In this document: in pieces, positions 1 to 9,458 of the stretch
Position numbering within the stretch: position 1 is the first letter of the stretch
Layout of the letters: the number at the start of each line of letters is the position of its first letter
Source: Scilla litardierei
Lineage: Eukaryota; Streptophyta; Magnoliopsida; Asparagales; Asparagaceae
DNA length: 64,000 nucleotides
Assembly: GCA_030789695.1 (NCBI GenBank)
Contig: CM061141.1
Coordinates: 276,527,871 to 276,591,870 of the forward strand
Direction: 5' to 3'
Notes under the pieces: model-generated
What the model was told of the DNA's origin: nothing
What the model saw: the letters and a program-made list of their open reading frames with translations, nothing else
Database searches by the model: none
Made by a program: the position numbers and the translations under genes

Positions 1-182
1 GCAGGTGAAAACAGGTTTCAGTCATCGATGATTCTCCACAACCGTTTCCAGCTTCTCCATTGTCCAAAGACCAGGGACGCTCAATAGAAGTCTGCAAGGG
101 ATATATTGATTCCTATTCAGCGAAGCCTACAAACCCGGTCGGGTGGCTCTCCTGACACAACTCTGCGGTTAACTCTTCTTCG

Positions 183-458
183 CTACATTCGAGACCATGG
201 TTGTCGATATACGCCACTTCTCCGTGGGGAAAGGGAGTTGCCATGGCAAGGTGCTCCTGCGCATCTCGATATCTCTGGCCTTCCACGGCGGCAGACAGGA
301 GGGATAGTATATTCGAAGTATTCAGTGATTCTGCTAAGCTCTGCGCCAAACAGCGGATATGGTGAGAGTGATCCCAGATGTCTCCTGAAACTGCATGCAA
401 CATCTTTGCCGTGGGGCCGGGATCTTATACGAAAGGAGAGGGAGAGAGAACTGCACAA
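183..458 (-). other. Conserved leader reading frame between PBS and pol of W
   Basis: A 91-codon frame of unknown function on the minus strand. Its central part aligns with a frame in the same place in Z (28895-29173): both share a KDV.C start, an LFG.E...RI.E core and a final acidic patch. This is the only coding conservation I see between PBS and pol, where a Gag of about 400 or more residues would be expected. An overlapping 96-codon frame (113-403, minus) also exists in W but matches Z less well. It could be a remnant of a Gag C-terminus, a small leader protein, or conserved RNA that happens to be open. Confidence 0.35.
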
Positions 459-670
459 GTGGCAAACACGTCAAAAGCACAGATTGCATAAACGGGAACC
501 GCAAGTTGCGATGGAAGCACGGTGATCCAGTCAATTAGCTCTATACAATTACTATCCACAGTATATCCAAGTGAAATCTAAAAGTGTAGAGAGTGCGAAA
601 ATTATCGCGAGGTAGGGATGTGAGCTAGACAAGAGGGTTCAAGAGATCCTAAAATAACAAGCACGTTGCC

Positions 671-688
671 TCCCCGGCAACGGCGCCA
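671..688 (-). other. PBS of W (tRNA-Asp type)
   Basis: The minus strand reads TGGCGCCGTTGCCGGGGA, the complement of the 3' end of plant tRNA-Asp, six bases inside the LTR. It matches the PBS of B (62132-62149) exactly. Athila-group gypsy elements use this primer. Confidence 0.9.
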
Positions 689-694
689 TAAACT

Positions 695-2251
695 TGACCG
701 GCGCCCCGCTTGCGTTGCGGCGGCGCGGTGTCGTTTACCGCAAGTTTCACGGTTAGTGTAGGGTGCGGGAATATCGAACTCAGGGAGGTGAGGTTGTGCT
801 TGGGTCAGATAGGACCTAAATCACCCCAAGGGGGTGAGCTAGCCCGAATCGGTGAATGGTTGTCACGAAAGGAAATAAAAGGGTATGAACAACAAGAAAG
901 AAAACCTGGGACTTTGGTTTCCAGCCCGACGAGAGACTCTCGCCGATGCGGCCTACGGGTATGGATAGCGATCGGGATTAGGGTCTAATGGTGAGATGTT
1001 GCCTCTGAAAGTGGTACCGGTGTCCCATGGGCCCGATATTCCGGTAGGTGCCCAGGATGATACACCGGACTTCCCGGATTCGATCAGTGGGCACTCCCGT
1101 GTCCATTAACACTGATCGATCCCGAGAGCACTAAGCCCGCAACGATATCTCCCAACGTCTCATCCTGCCGCTCCCGCGTGCTAGGATTCGGCGTCTACGC
1201 TAAGGGTGTGAGCTATGGCTAGGGAGTCAACCGCCAAGTTTATTCCCCTTGGCCCAACGGTTAAAGGCGGTCTTTTTCCCACCGATGACAATGAAACACC
1301 CCTCGTAACCGTTAGATTCCTACTCCCTATCATTTCCTAACCCTATGGACGCATCGGGAAGAGCCCCCGAAGGGGTTTCCACCAAAATCCCAGATTTGGG
1401 AACTACTCACAAAAATTCATGAAAAAGCGATCTAAATGAAATTTAACCGTTGGAATCATAATCGGACAATTGCAATGCAGAAGTAATGGAGTAATAAAGA
1501 CAATACTAAAATTTTAGAAAGATCTGAAAACTTACAAAAGAGTAACAATTACAGCCGTCACAAGGAAATAAAACAGTAGAAAAAACAACAGCTCCTGTTT
1601 CTGGAACCCTAGGGGTTCTATTTATAGACCTTCGCATCAACCGATCGGTTGACAAGTCAACCGATCGATTGATCCGTTACAAATTAATAACAGAAAACGG
1701 CGAGCTTTCACCCGATCACATGAACCGGTCGGGTGAGTTCTTGAGTGACCGGTTGGATCTTGGAGCAGTCGGGTGAATCGATCGGTTCGACGTCCGTGTC
1801 TTCAGCTCTTCTTTTTCAGCTACAGATGAACCGATCGGGTGAGAGTCACCCGATCGGTTGGCGTTTGCTTCGAGAAAACAGAGAACAGCCCCCGCTGAAC
1901 CGGTCTGCGAACCGGTCGGGTGACTTCTTTGTGAGCTGCGGCAGAGACCGGGTGGTGCACGCGTGCATCACCCAATCTGTTGGAGATGGCCAACCGACCG
2001 GGTGAGGGGCTGAAAGATGAATTCTTTGGCGTTTGACCCCTTGGATCATGCGTGACTTCTCCCGTTGCTCCAGGGACTTGGGATATCATCGTTAAACGTC
2101 CCCTACGTGGTCAATCCCCTGCAATCATGGATAAACAAAGAAAAGTGAAAGAAAACGGGAAAATATACGAAAACGAATAAGAGACGGCGGAAAAACACGG
2201 CGAAACACAAAAGAAAACGTGCGTGAATATATGAAATATAAACGCACGTCA
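695..2251 (-). repeat. 5' LTR of W
   Basis: The LTR starts TGACGTGCG and ends GGTCA in its own orientation, so the ends are the inverted repeat TGAC/GTCA. It is related to the LTRs of Z (45557-47221), A (57975-59502) and B (60115-62125). All four share a strongly conserved block around GAAAGACCGCC (here about 1245-1303). The region has no gene of its own. Confidence 0.85.
1619..2006 (-). promoter_or_regulatory. U3 promoter of W: CCGATCGG motif array plus TATA box
   Basis: About ten copies of AACCGATCGGGTG or CACCCGATCGGTT and variants lie at 1639-2006. The minus-strand TATA box (TATAAATA) is at 1619-1626, 12 bases downstream of the nearest motif in the direction of transcription. One pair forms a foldback with 14-base arms and a 3-base loop at 1829-1859. 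The same motif-to-TATA spacing recurs in Z and A. Enhancer function is inferred. Confidence 0.6.
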
Positions 2252-3099
2252 CAAGCGCACATGTGCTTCATGGCAAGAGAGGAGCATGATCAAGGATCCT
2301 CCTCTTCCGATGATAGCGACAACGAAGGCGATGAGGTAACTATGGATGACCTTAGGAATGCTAATTCTCAATTATGGTCTAAGTATACTAAATTAGTAAA
2401 TAGGTATACTAAAGTAAAAGATGACTTAGCTAGCATTCAAACATCGCCTAAAACTATCATCACCAACAACGACACCGTTGTTGAAGGGTTGAAGAATGAG
2501 ATTGTTAATCTCAAGACTCAACTTGAACATTTTAGCATTGAAGATCCGGAGGAACACAAGATAGCGGATTTGAATTCTCAAAACTCGACTTTGAGTATTG
2601 AGAATGAGAGTCTTAAATCTCGTGTTTATGTGCTAACATCGTAAGTATCCAATTTGGATACTTCTATGCGTTCTCTCACCGAGAAATATGAGAACCCATT
2701 AGGCCGAATTAATAAATTCAATAAGGGTAAGGACCATTTGGATAAAATCCTAAGTGACTTACTTCCGGCCAATCACCACATTGGCTTAGGGTATACGATG
2801 GGAAGTTCATCCAAATCGGCCACTACTTTTGTTAGGCCAACTTCCGGTGACTCAACGAGTTGTAGAAAACACTTTATTGGTAGTTCTTCTACCAATGGTG
2901 CTTCCACCTCATCCACACCCTCTTTCGGAAAGAAACCCACTTTGGGTGGACCTCCAAAGAAGGGGCATGCCTACATGTACAACAATACCATGCCACGTAG
3001 GAACACACGTCCTACTCCACCGGCTCACACATATGATGATTTCTATGCTACACGTTCACGGGCACGTGCACACCATGTGAGACACCCTCACGCACGTGT
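2252..3099 (+). pseudogene. gag: Gag of O, part 1 (after the zinc knuckle)
   Basis: Encodes the C-terminal half of a copia capsid protein, the structural protein of the cytoplasmic virus-like particle. Residues follow the intact Gag of T closely: an acidic patch, a Leu-rich coiled coil (about 2470-2640), then a basic His/Arg/Pro tail. The N-terminal half and zinc knuckle are cut off by W at 2251. An internal TAA stop lies at 2642-2644 where T has CAA, a C-to-T change. X interrupts the gene at 3100 and it resumes at 12165. The product cannot be made. Confidence 0.85.
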
Positions 3100-4105
3100 T
3101 GTCACGCCCCGCTTCCCAAAAACGTGGAGGCGAAGCGTGAGAAGGTCCGCTCAGACTTGAAGCTACAAAGCTGCAAGTCCGATAAGCGTCGATCAAGTTT
3201 AAAACTGCAGGTCCTTGCAATGCTAACGAAACAAAGATAATAATAATTAAATGAGACAAAAGAAACATCTCAGAATATCCATAAAATAAGTTTCCAACAT
3301 CGCAGAAAAGCCATCAGGCTAAAAGGAAGGAGACTAAAGGCCCAAACATGGCCAACAAAAGTACAAAGTACAAAACAACGGTGCTACGCACCAACAACTA
3401 ACAAAAGGCCTAAAACAACATAAAGCTCCACAAAGACTCAAAGAATGGTCACCGGGTCCACCAAAATCCTCCTGGGCAGCCATGGACTCAGACTCAGCGT
3501 CAGCAAAACCTCACGTACTCAGCAACGGTCTCTGGCTCAGGTCTAACATATGACACCCAAAAGAGCAAGGGGCACATGTCAGCAAGTCTGGAAGACTTGT
3601 GCAAGTGAAACTGAAAGTACAAGTAAGAGCAACCTAGCAGTTCTAGTATGAATGCGATGACATGGCAGTTTAAAGTATGAGTGCAACAGGTAAAGTAAAG
3701 TAAAGTACAGTACGAGCATGGCATGGCATTCACAAGACAAGTACAAGACAAGAAAAGTAAGCACCTCGTGCACAGAGATTCCGTCTTTTGGCTAGAGTGG
3801 CTGTACGGGCCAACTCCTAAGCTCAAGTAACCGTTTATCCCTACCCCTCCACGTGTGTCGAGCCAGGGCCTTACCCCCGAACTTGGAATGCTCGCTTCTG
3901 GACCACGAGCCAGGAAGTGTGTAAACAAGTATGGCGTAGGGGTGCACCTAGCCGGACAAGTAGTACAAGGACAAGTATTGTAGCGTGTGCTACGATGCAA
4001 CAATCAATGCATGGATGACATGGCATGGTAGTTAAAGTAAAGCGTACAGGTAAGGAAAGTAAACGTGACAGTTTTAGCATGCATGAATGACAAGTTTACT
4101 GTTAA

Positions 4106-4208
4106 GATCTAGCTTCGTTGTCAAGCTAGATCATTTAGGTGACGGATCTAGTTTCGTTGTCAAACTAGATCAAGTAGGCGTCTAGTCAGCTATCATTTCA
4201 CCGACTAG
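4106..4208 (-). other. Three stem-loops in the X LTR
   Basis: Hairpin 1 has 10-base arms at 4106-4115 and 4123-4132. Hairpin 2 has arms at 4145-4154 and 4162-4171. Both have the same 7-base loop CGTTGTC, but the arms differ by a compensated pair (GATCTAGCTT versus GATCTAGTTT, each with a perfect partner). Hairpin 3 pairs CTAGTC (4182-4187) with GACTAG (4203-4208). Y keeps hairpins 1 and 3, the latter with another compensated pair. X has the same set in its right LTR. Confidence 0.6.
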
Positions 4209-4846
4209 TCTCTTTTACGCTAAAAGCAAGTAAGTGGCCTAAAAACATGGCCCTACACAAAAGTTGGCAAGTTTCACTTGCCTGCAATTATCACGTCAAG
4301 AAAACACCGTCCAACGAGTCCAAGGTCACGATTCCTACGTGCACAAGTCCACCGGCCTACATCCGTTTTATTAATCTTGATTAGTGATTTCTAAAACATT
4401 TAAAATACTTTAAAATACTGATTTTTAGTCTTTATTAGCATGCAATTGGGTTGGGGGTCCTAGGGGTGCAAAACGTTACCTCAACACGACGCGAAAGCTA
4501 TACCGGCGTCGGGTAGCGACGCCGGGGGTTGGAATAAAAGATCGCGCTCCAAGTCCTGATTCCAAAATATATTCCTCGCTGGAAAATTCAGAGCTTCAAC
4601 CGGGGCGACGGTTCCAGATTCCAAAGCTCGCACGTGCGACGACGGGCTACGACGTGCGACGACGTCGTACGCGATGAATCCTTGAAGAGAAAGCACCTAG
4701 GTGGGGTCCACAGTAGTCCTAGGGACCTTTGGGGAACCCACAATAACTCTGAAGAACTTGGGGGGCCCACGGAGGCAAGCGGTGCGACGGGTGTGGGGTT
4801 GCGACAAGTGGCCGTCGGTCGTACAGCCTCGGTGCGGGGGCTTGGC

Positions 4847-5316
4847 TCGGTCAGACACGGGGGCGGCGCTGTTGCAACACTTTGGGTCGGTCGCAGCAGC
4901 GGGGGCGACGTTTTCCTTCGGTCAGACCGATGGAAATCCTCGGTCAGGCGCTTGGAAGCGGGGTTGCAGCGCTGCAGCGATGCAACGCTCGGGCGCTCGG
5001 TCACAGCGGCGGCTTCCTTCGGTCAGGGCACGGAGCTAGCGGGGCGACAGAGCGGGTCGGTGCGGAGCGAGGCGACCGGGCGGTTCTCTCGGTCAGACCG
5101 AGAGGCCCTATCGGTCAAGCGGGGAACGAAGCGGCGGTCGATGGCAGCGGGCGAGGCGGCCGGTCAGAGCGGGCGGATGCGGGGGTTTTCTTCGGTCGTG
5201 CGGGGTACTGAACGTCGCAACGTTGCGACGATTCGTCGCAACGTCCAAAAAGAGTTTGGAAGAGGCTAGGGCTAATTTCTTTGGAAAATAGGACTTGCTA
5301 GGGGTTGCTTATATAG
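4847..5316 (-). promoter_or_regulatory. GC-rich TCGGTC motif array and TATA-like box of X LTR
   Basis: The block repeats TCGGTCA/TCGGTC about ten times, twice as the full palindrome TCGGTCAGACCGA (near 4919 and 5088). A minus-strand TATA-like box, CTATATAAG, lies at 5308-5316, so the array would fall downstream of the start site, in the transcribed R/U5 part. Between them, near 5213-5245, CGTCGCAACGTTGCGACG is a perfect 18-bp palindrome overlapping a further inverted repeat. The same arrangement recurs in the right LTR and in Y. Confidence 0.5.
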
Positions 5317-5880
5317 TATAGGTGGGGTTGACTTGGTCTAGGGCCAAATCTAATAGGATTAGAATTCAAAAAGATTTGAAATTTGAATTTAAACTTCTCC
5401 AACCCAATCTAGGATTTGACCTGGTCCAAATGAGCTGGAAATTGGCTCAAAATTCTTTAAAACGTTTAAAATTCAAATAAATTTTATTTGGCCGAAATTA
5501 ATTTAAAAATAAATTATTAAAAATAATATAAAACTTGTAAAAATTATAAAAGTGGTCAAATAAACTCCAAAAATTATAAAGTAAATATTGTGGTGATCGT
5601 GGCGACGAATGTGAGCTAACTAAGAAGACGGATCTCAAATTCGACGTCGGACGACGAAACTAAAAATAGAACGTCTCCCGTCAAGAGTGAGAATCGTCAC
5701 GTCTCATCGAGTAAGTTTAAATTGTGGGAAAACGACTCGAGAAACGTCGTTCCAAAATAGTGCCACTATTTAATACTTTCAGAGACGTTCACAACGGCAT
5801 AACACACGAAAGTGTTCACAAACACGTGCACGGCCAAAAGCACGTGCACGAACAACGTACAACGAAAAGTGGTCGTTACA

Positions 5881-8800
5881 TCCTCCCCACCTTAGAATAA
5901 AGTCCGTCCTCGGACTTTCTAATATAGCTAGTCGCTCTAGTAACTAACCCAAATCAAGTCACATTATATTTCAAACCAAGTATAGTCATTACAAGTGCTC
6001 ATATATGCACTAGGTAGTCAAACATTATTACTACCAATACGTATATATATTTATATATATTCGCGTACGTTATACATTTATACCCATTATAGCCAGTCAA
6101 TTTCATACATGTATTTCCATCATATATATAAGCATACATTCCTTATATCGCTACTACTTACCTAAACACAAAACAATATTTCAGGTACTCATATAGGATA
6201 GTCTCACACTTAGCAAATACAATCATTGCTCTACCTATAGGTAGCTACCTATGCACAAACATCAAGGGTATACTACCCTCTAATATTTCCTAGTATTCAT
6301 CCAACACCAAACACATCAACACATGCAGTCACACCATACCATTATTAAATCAAATTCACTATATCTAATATACATTCACTATAGTTTCACAATATATATA
6401 TAGCCATTCAATGCATTCAAATATTTCACCATATATTCACATTACGTACGGTCCTATTACTGTATTTACAACACGCCACCTATACCATAGTCATCAATAC
6501 CTATAACTAAGCACATACTTACCCGTGCATGGTGCACACCCATACACGCTAACATTTCATTTACATACATCAATCATACCATTATATTACTAGCACATCT
6601 ATGCACCTAGTTTAGCTAGCATACATATGTTCACACAACAAGTCCTTAGTAACTAGCTATACCACAAGACCAACACCTATAACTATATACTGGCGTAGCG
6701 ACCCACAATCATGTGCGTAGCACAACCAGGCACAAACACTTCTATCACCATACATGCATCAAGCATTTCTATATTCAAACTACAATCATACATTCAATAT
6801 ACTTAGAGTATACTCACTCAGGCTTGAGTGAGACTCAATACACATATCAGGATATTCTATATACGTAACACGGCATTCATACTTATACCAATACCATTCC
6901 AATATTTATACGTCTACCATACAACCATATACATTCCATAAATCAATCACACTTAATATTTAGTCAGGCAATACTCACGTAGTTCAATCATTCTATATAC
7001 CATAATAATAATAATATAGACATCAACATACGTATAATTATAATACGCTCCCTAATACATGCATACGTATTCATCGTATAGTCTCACACATGTAACATAT
7101 ATATTCACACCATAGCCTACTACCTATAATTAGTATTCTAACACATCCACACGTACATAATTAAGATGTGCAATAGTCGTGTATACCTCACGGTATGCAC
7201 GCATGCAACATCCCGTAAAAGCAACAATACCAATCAAAATTATAACCCTAATACTATATGTATATCACATATATACTCAGGCAACAAAACATAACTACTT
7301 ACGTCTAAACACTATATATATCTACTTACGAGCACATACTCACACGTAATAATATATAGATCACTCAATAGGCCTACTTACTTATCTATAAGTTCACACA
7401 TTATCATCACACCTAGCATATACCTAGCTTTACCAATCATTTTATTTCAACCATTATAAGTATCTCTATTTACATACATTCCATTAGATATTTCAACGCT
7501 AGCTCTTATATACACCGGCATCCCTAGTATAGTATAGCTATCCACACAAAAATCTATAATTACTAACACACAACAACTTCATACTATCACGAATAACTCC
7601 GAGTATATATATATATATACCACACAATAGGCAAGCACCAATATACTATGGGAATTCTCATTCAAGCTCACGTACCCAACTTAGGTATGTGCACTACGAC
7701 ACCTCACAGGGTCCAAGGGCCTACTAAAAACTTAGGCTGGACATAGACATTGACGGCACTAATACCTAAGTAATAGAGGGAGGTCGAAAGCGTGACGAGG
7801 GAAGGATCGATAAGCACGTGTTCAGATAGGGCGAATGCAAGGAGACAGCTTGGTTGGACGAACATTGGCTCAATGGTGATGTTTAGGTTGAAGGAAAGGA
7901 TATAGTGATGCTTATATAGGATATAGAAAAGAAGATAGGGTAAGTAGCATAAGCTAGAATACGTGAAATCTGAAAACTTTTTTTTTCTTCAAAATCAGAA
8001 TCCTCGTCTGAAAAGAAATATTTCGGAATCGATAAAACAAGTTGTTCAAAGTAAATTTGAGTCGAACATTCTTAATAAGAGAAAATGGTCTATTGTTTCT
8101 AAAAATCATTTTGAAAGGAAGTAAAATCATTTACGCGAATATTAAGGACATGGTTTAGAAAATTCTATCAGTCAATAATTTAATAAAATGTTGCCAAAAG
8201 TTTTTGAAAGTCAAAGAATGGAATCAAACAACAGAAGAATTTAAAATCAGGTTAAATGCTTTCAAAACTTTTAGGCCATGGAAAGGTAATCAATTTTGAA
8301 ACTTCTTTTAGGAAACCATGGTTCGCCAAAAGTGGAAAAACCGATTTACACAAGGTTCTTAGTATACGAGCACAATGAACCTGGTACGGATAAAGTAATT
8401 AAAATTCATTTTAGTCTAGAAATTTTTTCTAAAAGCACGTAGGGTGAGTGGAAAGATAATAATTATAACTTGATGGTGGAATTATCAAAATTGGTAGCAA
8501 ACTTCAAAATCGAATCATGGAGGGTCTAAAGCAGGAAGAGGTTATGAAAATAGTAATTTTGCAAAAATCTGGAACAGTGAGAACGACGAGCAAAGACCAT
8601 CTTGCTGAAATCTGAAATTCTATGTGACCTTGAAAAGTATATTAAAAGTAAACACGATGTATTATTCAAATAAGAAAGGAAAATTTTAAATCAAATTGGA
8701 CAAATGGTTCAGAATGAAATTAATATATGGAAAGACGACATGAGTACGAAAACATAGGCTGGGAAAAAATATTATAAGCTAGAGTTCAAAATTCCGACAA

Positions 8801-9458
8801 ACGTTTTTTTTTAAAATTTAAATCAATGAAGAAGTATGAAGTATAAGTATATTAAAATTTTGAACAAAATTAAACTTAGGAAAAAGGAAATCGTAAAATA
8901 CTTTCAAGAGTTTCAAAGTTCATAATGGAGAGTTTCGAAAAAAGGACGACGATCGTCATGTAGGCGATCTCGTGATTCGAGGCAAGGAAATTGGTCAGGT
9001 GATCAAAACATTCGTACGCCTAGGATATGACTCAGGAGAGGCTACGGGAAACTCCTACGGTCGACCAACTAAAGATTAAAGCTAAACGCTAGACTTCTAA
9101 AGGTTAGACGGTAAAGAAGTGCGTTCAGCTTGGTCCGAAATCGATGAACCCAAAAGCGAACGACCGAAGGAAAATCTAGAAGTCTAATATGGTCAGGGGT
9201 AGACATGAACCACTAAGGTAACTCCTACGACGATTAAATCAATTGCCAGAAAGGGGGTCTAACTATCAATCAGAGGCCTCTAACTAGCAAGCACAGACGT
9301 CTAACTAAGTCTTCTCATCACCTAGTGTCCTAAAAACGACTAAACTCAGGGCTTCTGATTCGGATGTTGTAATTTATTTAATGGACATTCTGTTATTATC
9401 GTTGTTCCGTTAATTCGCATTTGCAAGATTGGACCTGCATGGGCCACCAACAAAACCT
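5881..9458 (-). other. Non-coding internal domain of X
   Basis: No gag, pol or other believable frame. The plus strand is A/T/C-rich and almost free of G from about 5900 to 7660, then A/G-rich and poor in C from about 7800 to 9400. The PPT is at 5881-5893 on the minus strand. The first bases after the 5' LTR (9430-9458) are identical or nearly so in Y, but I could not match them to a tRNA, so the PBS is unassigned. A hairpin, CACTCA then TGAGTG, near 6818-6833 is kept in Y. Confidence 0.75.

Larger units (their letters stand above)
1..2251 (-). mobile_element. W: partial Athila-like gypsy element, inserted in O gag
   Basis: Minus-strand Ty3/gypsy element whose 5' end faces right. Reading leftwards it has an LTR, a tRNA-Asp-type PBS, a leader and the first codons of a pol-like region, then it leaves the window. 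The leader matches the leader of Z (28760-29360), including a shared stretch around the pol start (about 50-130 here, 29320-29400 in Z). The right edge abuts O gag sequence at 2252. The target site duplication cannot be checked because the other end is outside the window. Confidence 0.8.
3100..5880 (-). repeat. 3' LTR of X (left copy, complete)
   Basis: Plus-strand ends are TGTCACGCC and GTTACA. From left to right it holds ordinary AT/GC-balanced DNA, three short hairpins (4106-4208), a GC-rich block rich in TCGGTC words (4847-5205), a minus-strand TATA-like box (5308-5316), AT-rich DNA and a doubled G-box segment near the U3 end (5825-5850). Long open frames in the GC-rich block occur in several frames and are compositional, not genes. 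Confidence 0.9.

Noticed and set aside
4634..5269. Long open frames (up to 211 codons) in the GC-rich part of the X LTR, with matching ones at 10993-11627, 37781-38386 and 44110-44743
   Set aside because: Open in several overlapping frames on both strands, rich in Arg, Gly and Ser from the TCGGTC repeats, and the two X copies differ by a 1-base indel (near 5024/11383) that shifts frame. Compositional, not genes.
9430..9458. tRNA primer assignment for X and Y
   Set aside because: The bases after the 5' LTR (GGTTTTGTTGGTGGCCC on the minus strand) are shared by both copies, but I cannot match them to a tRNA 3' end with confidence.
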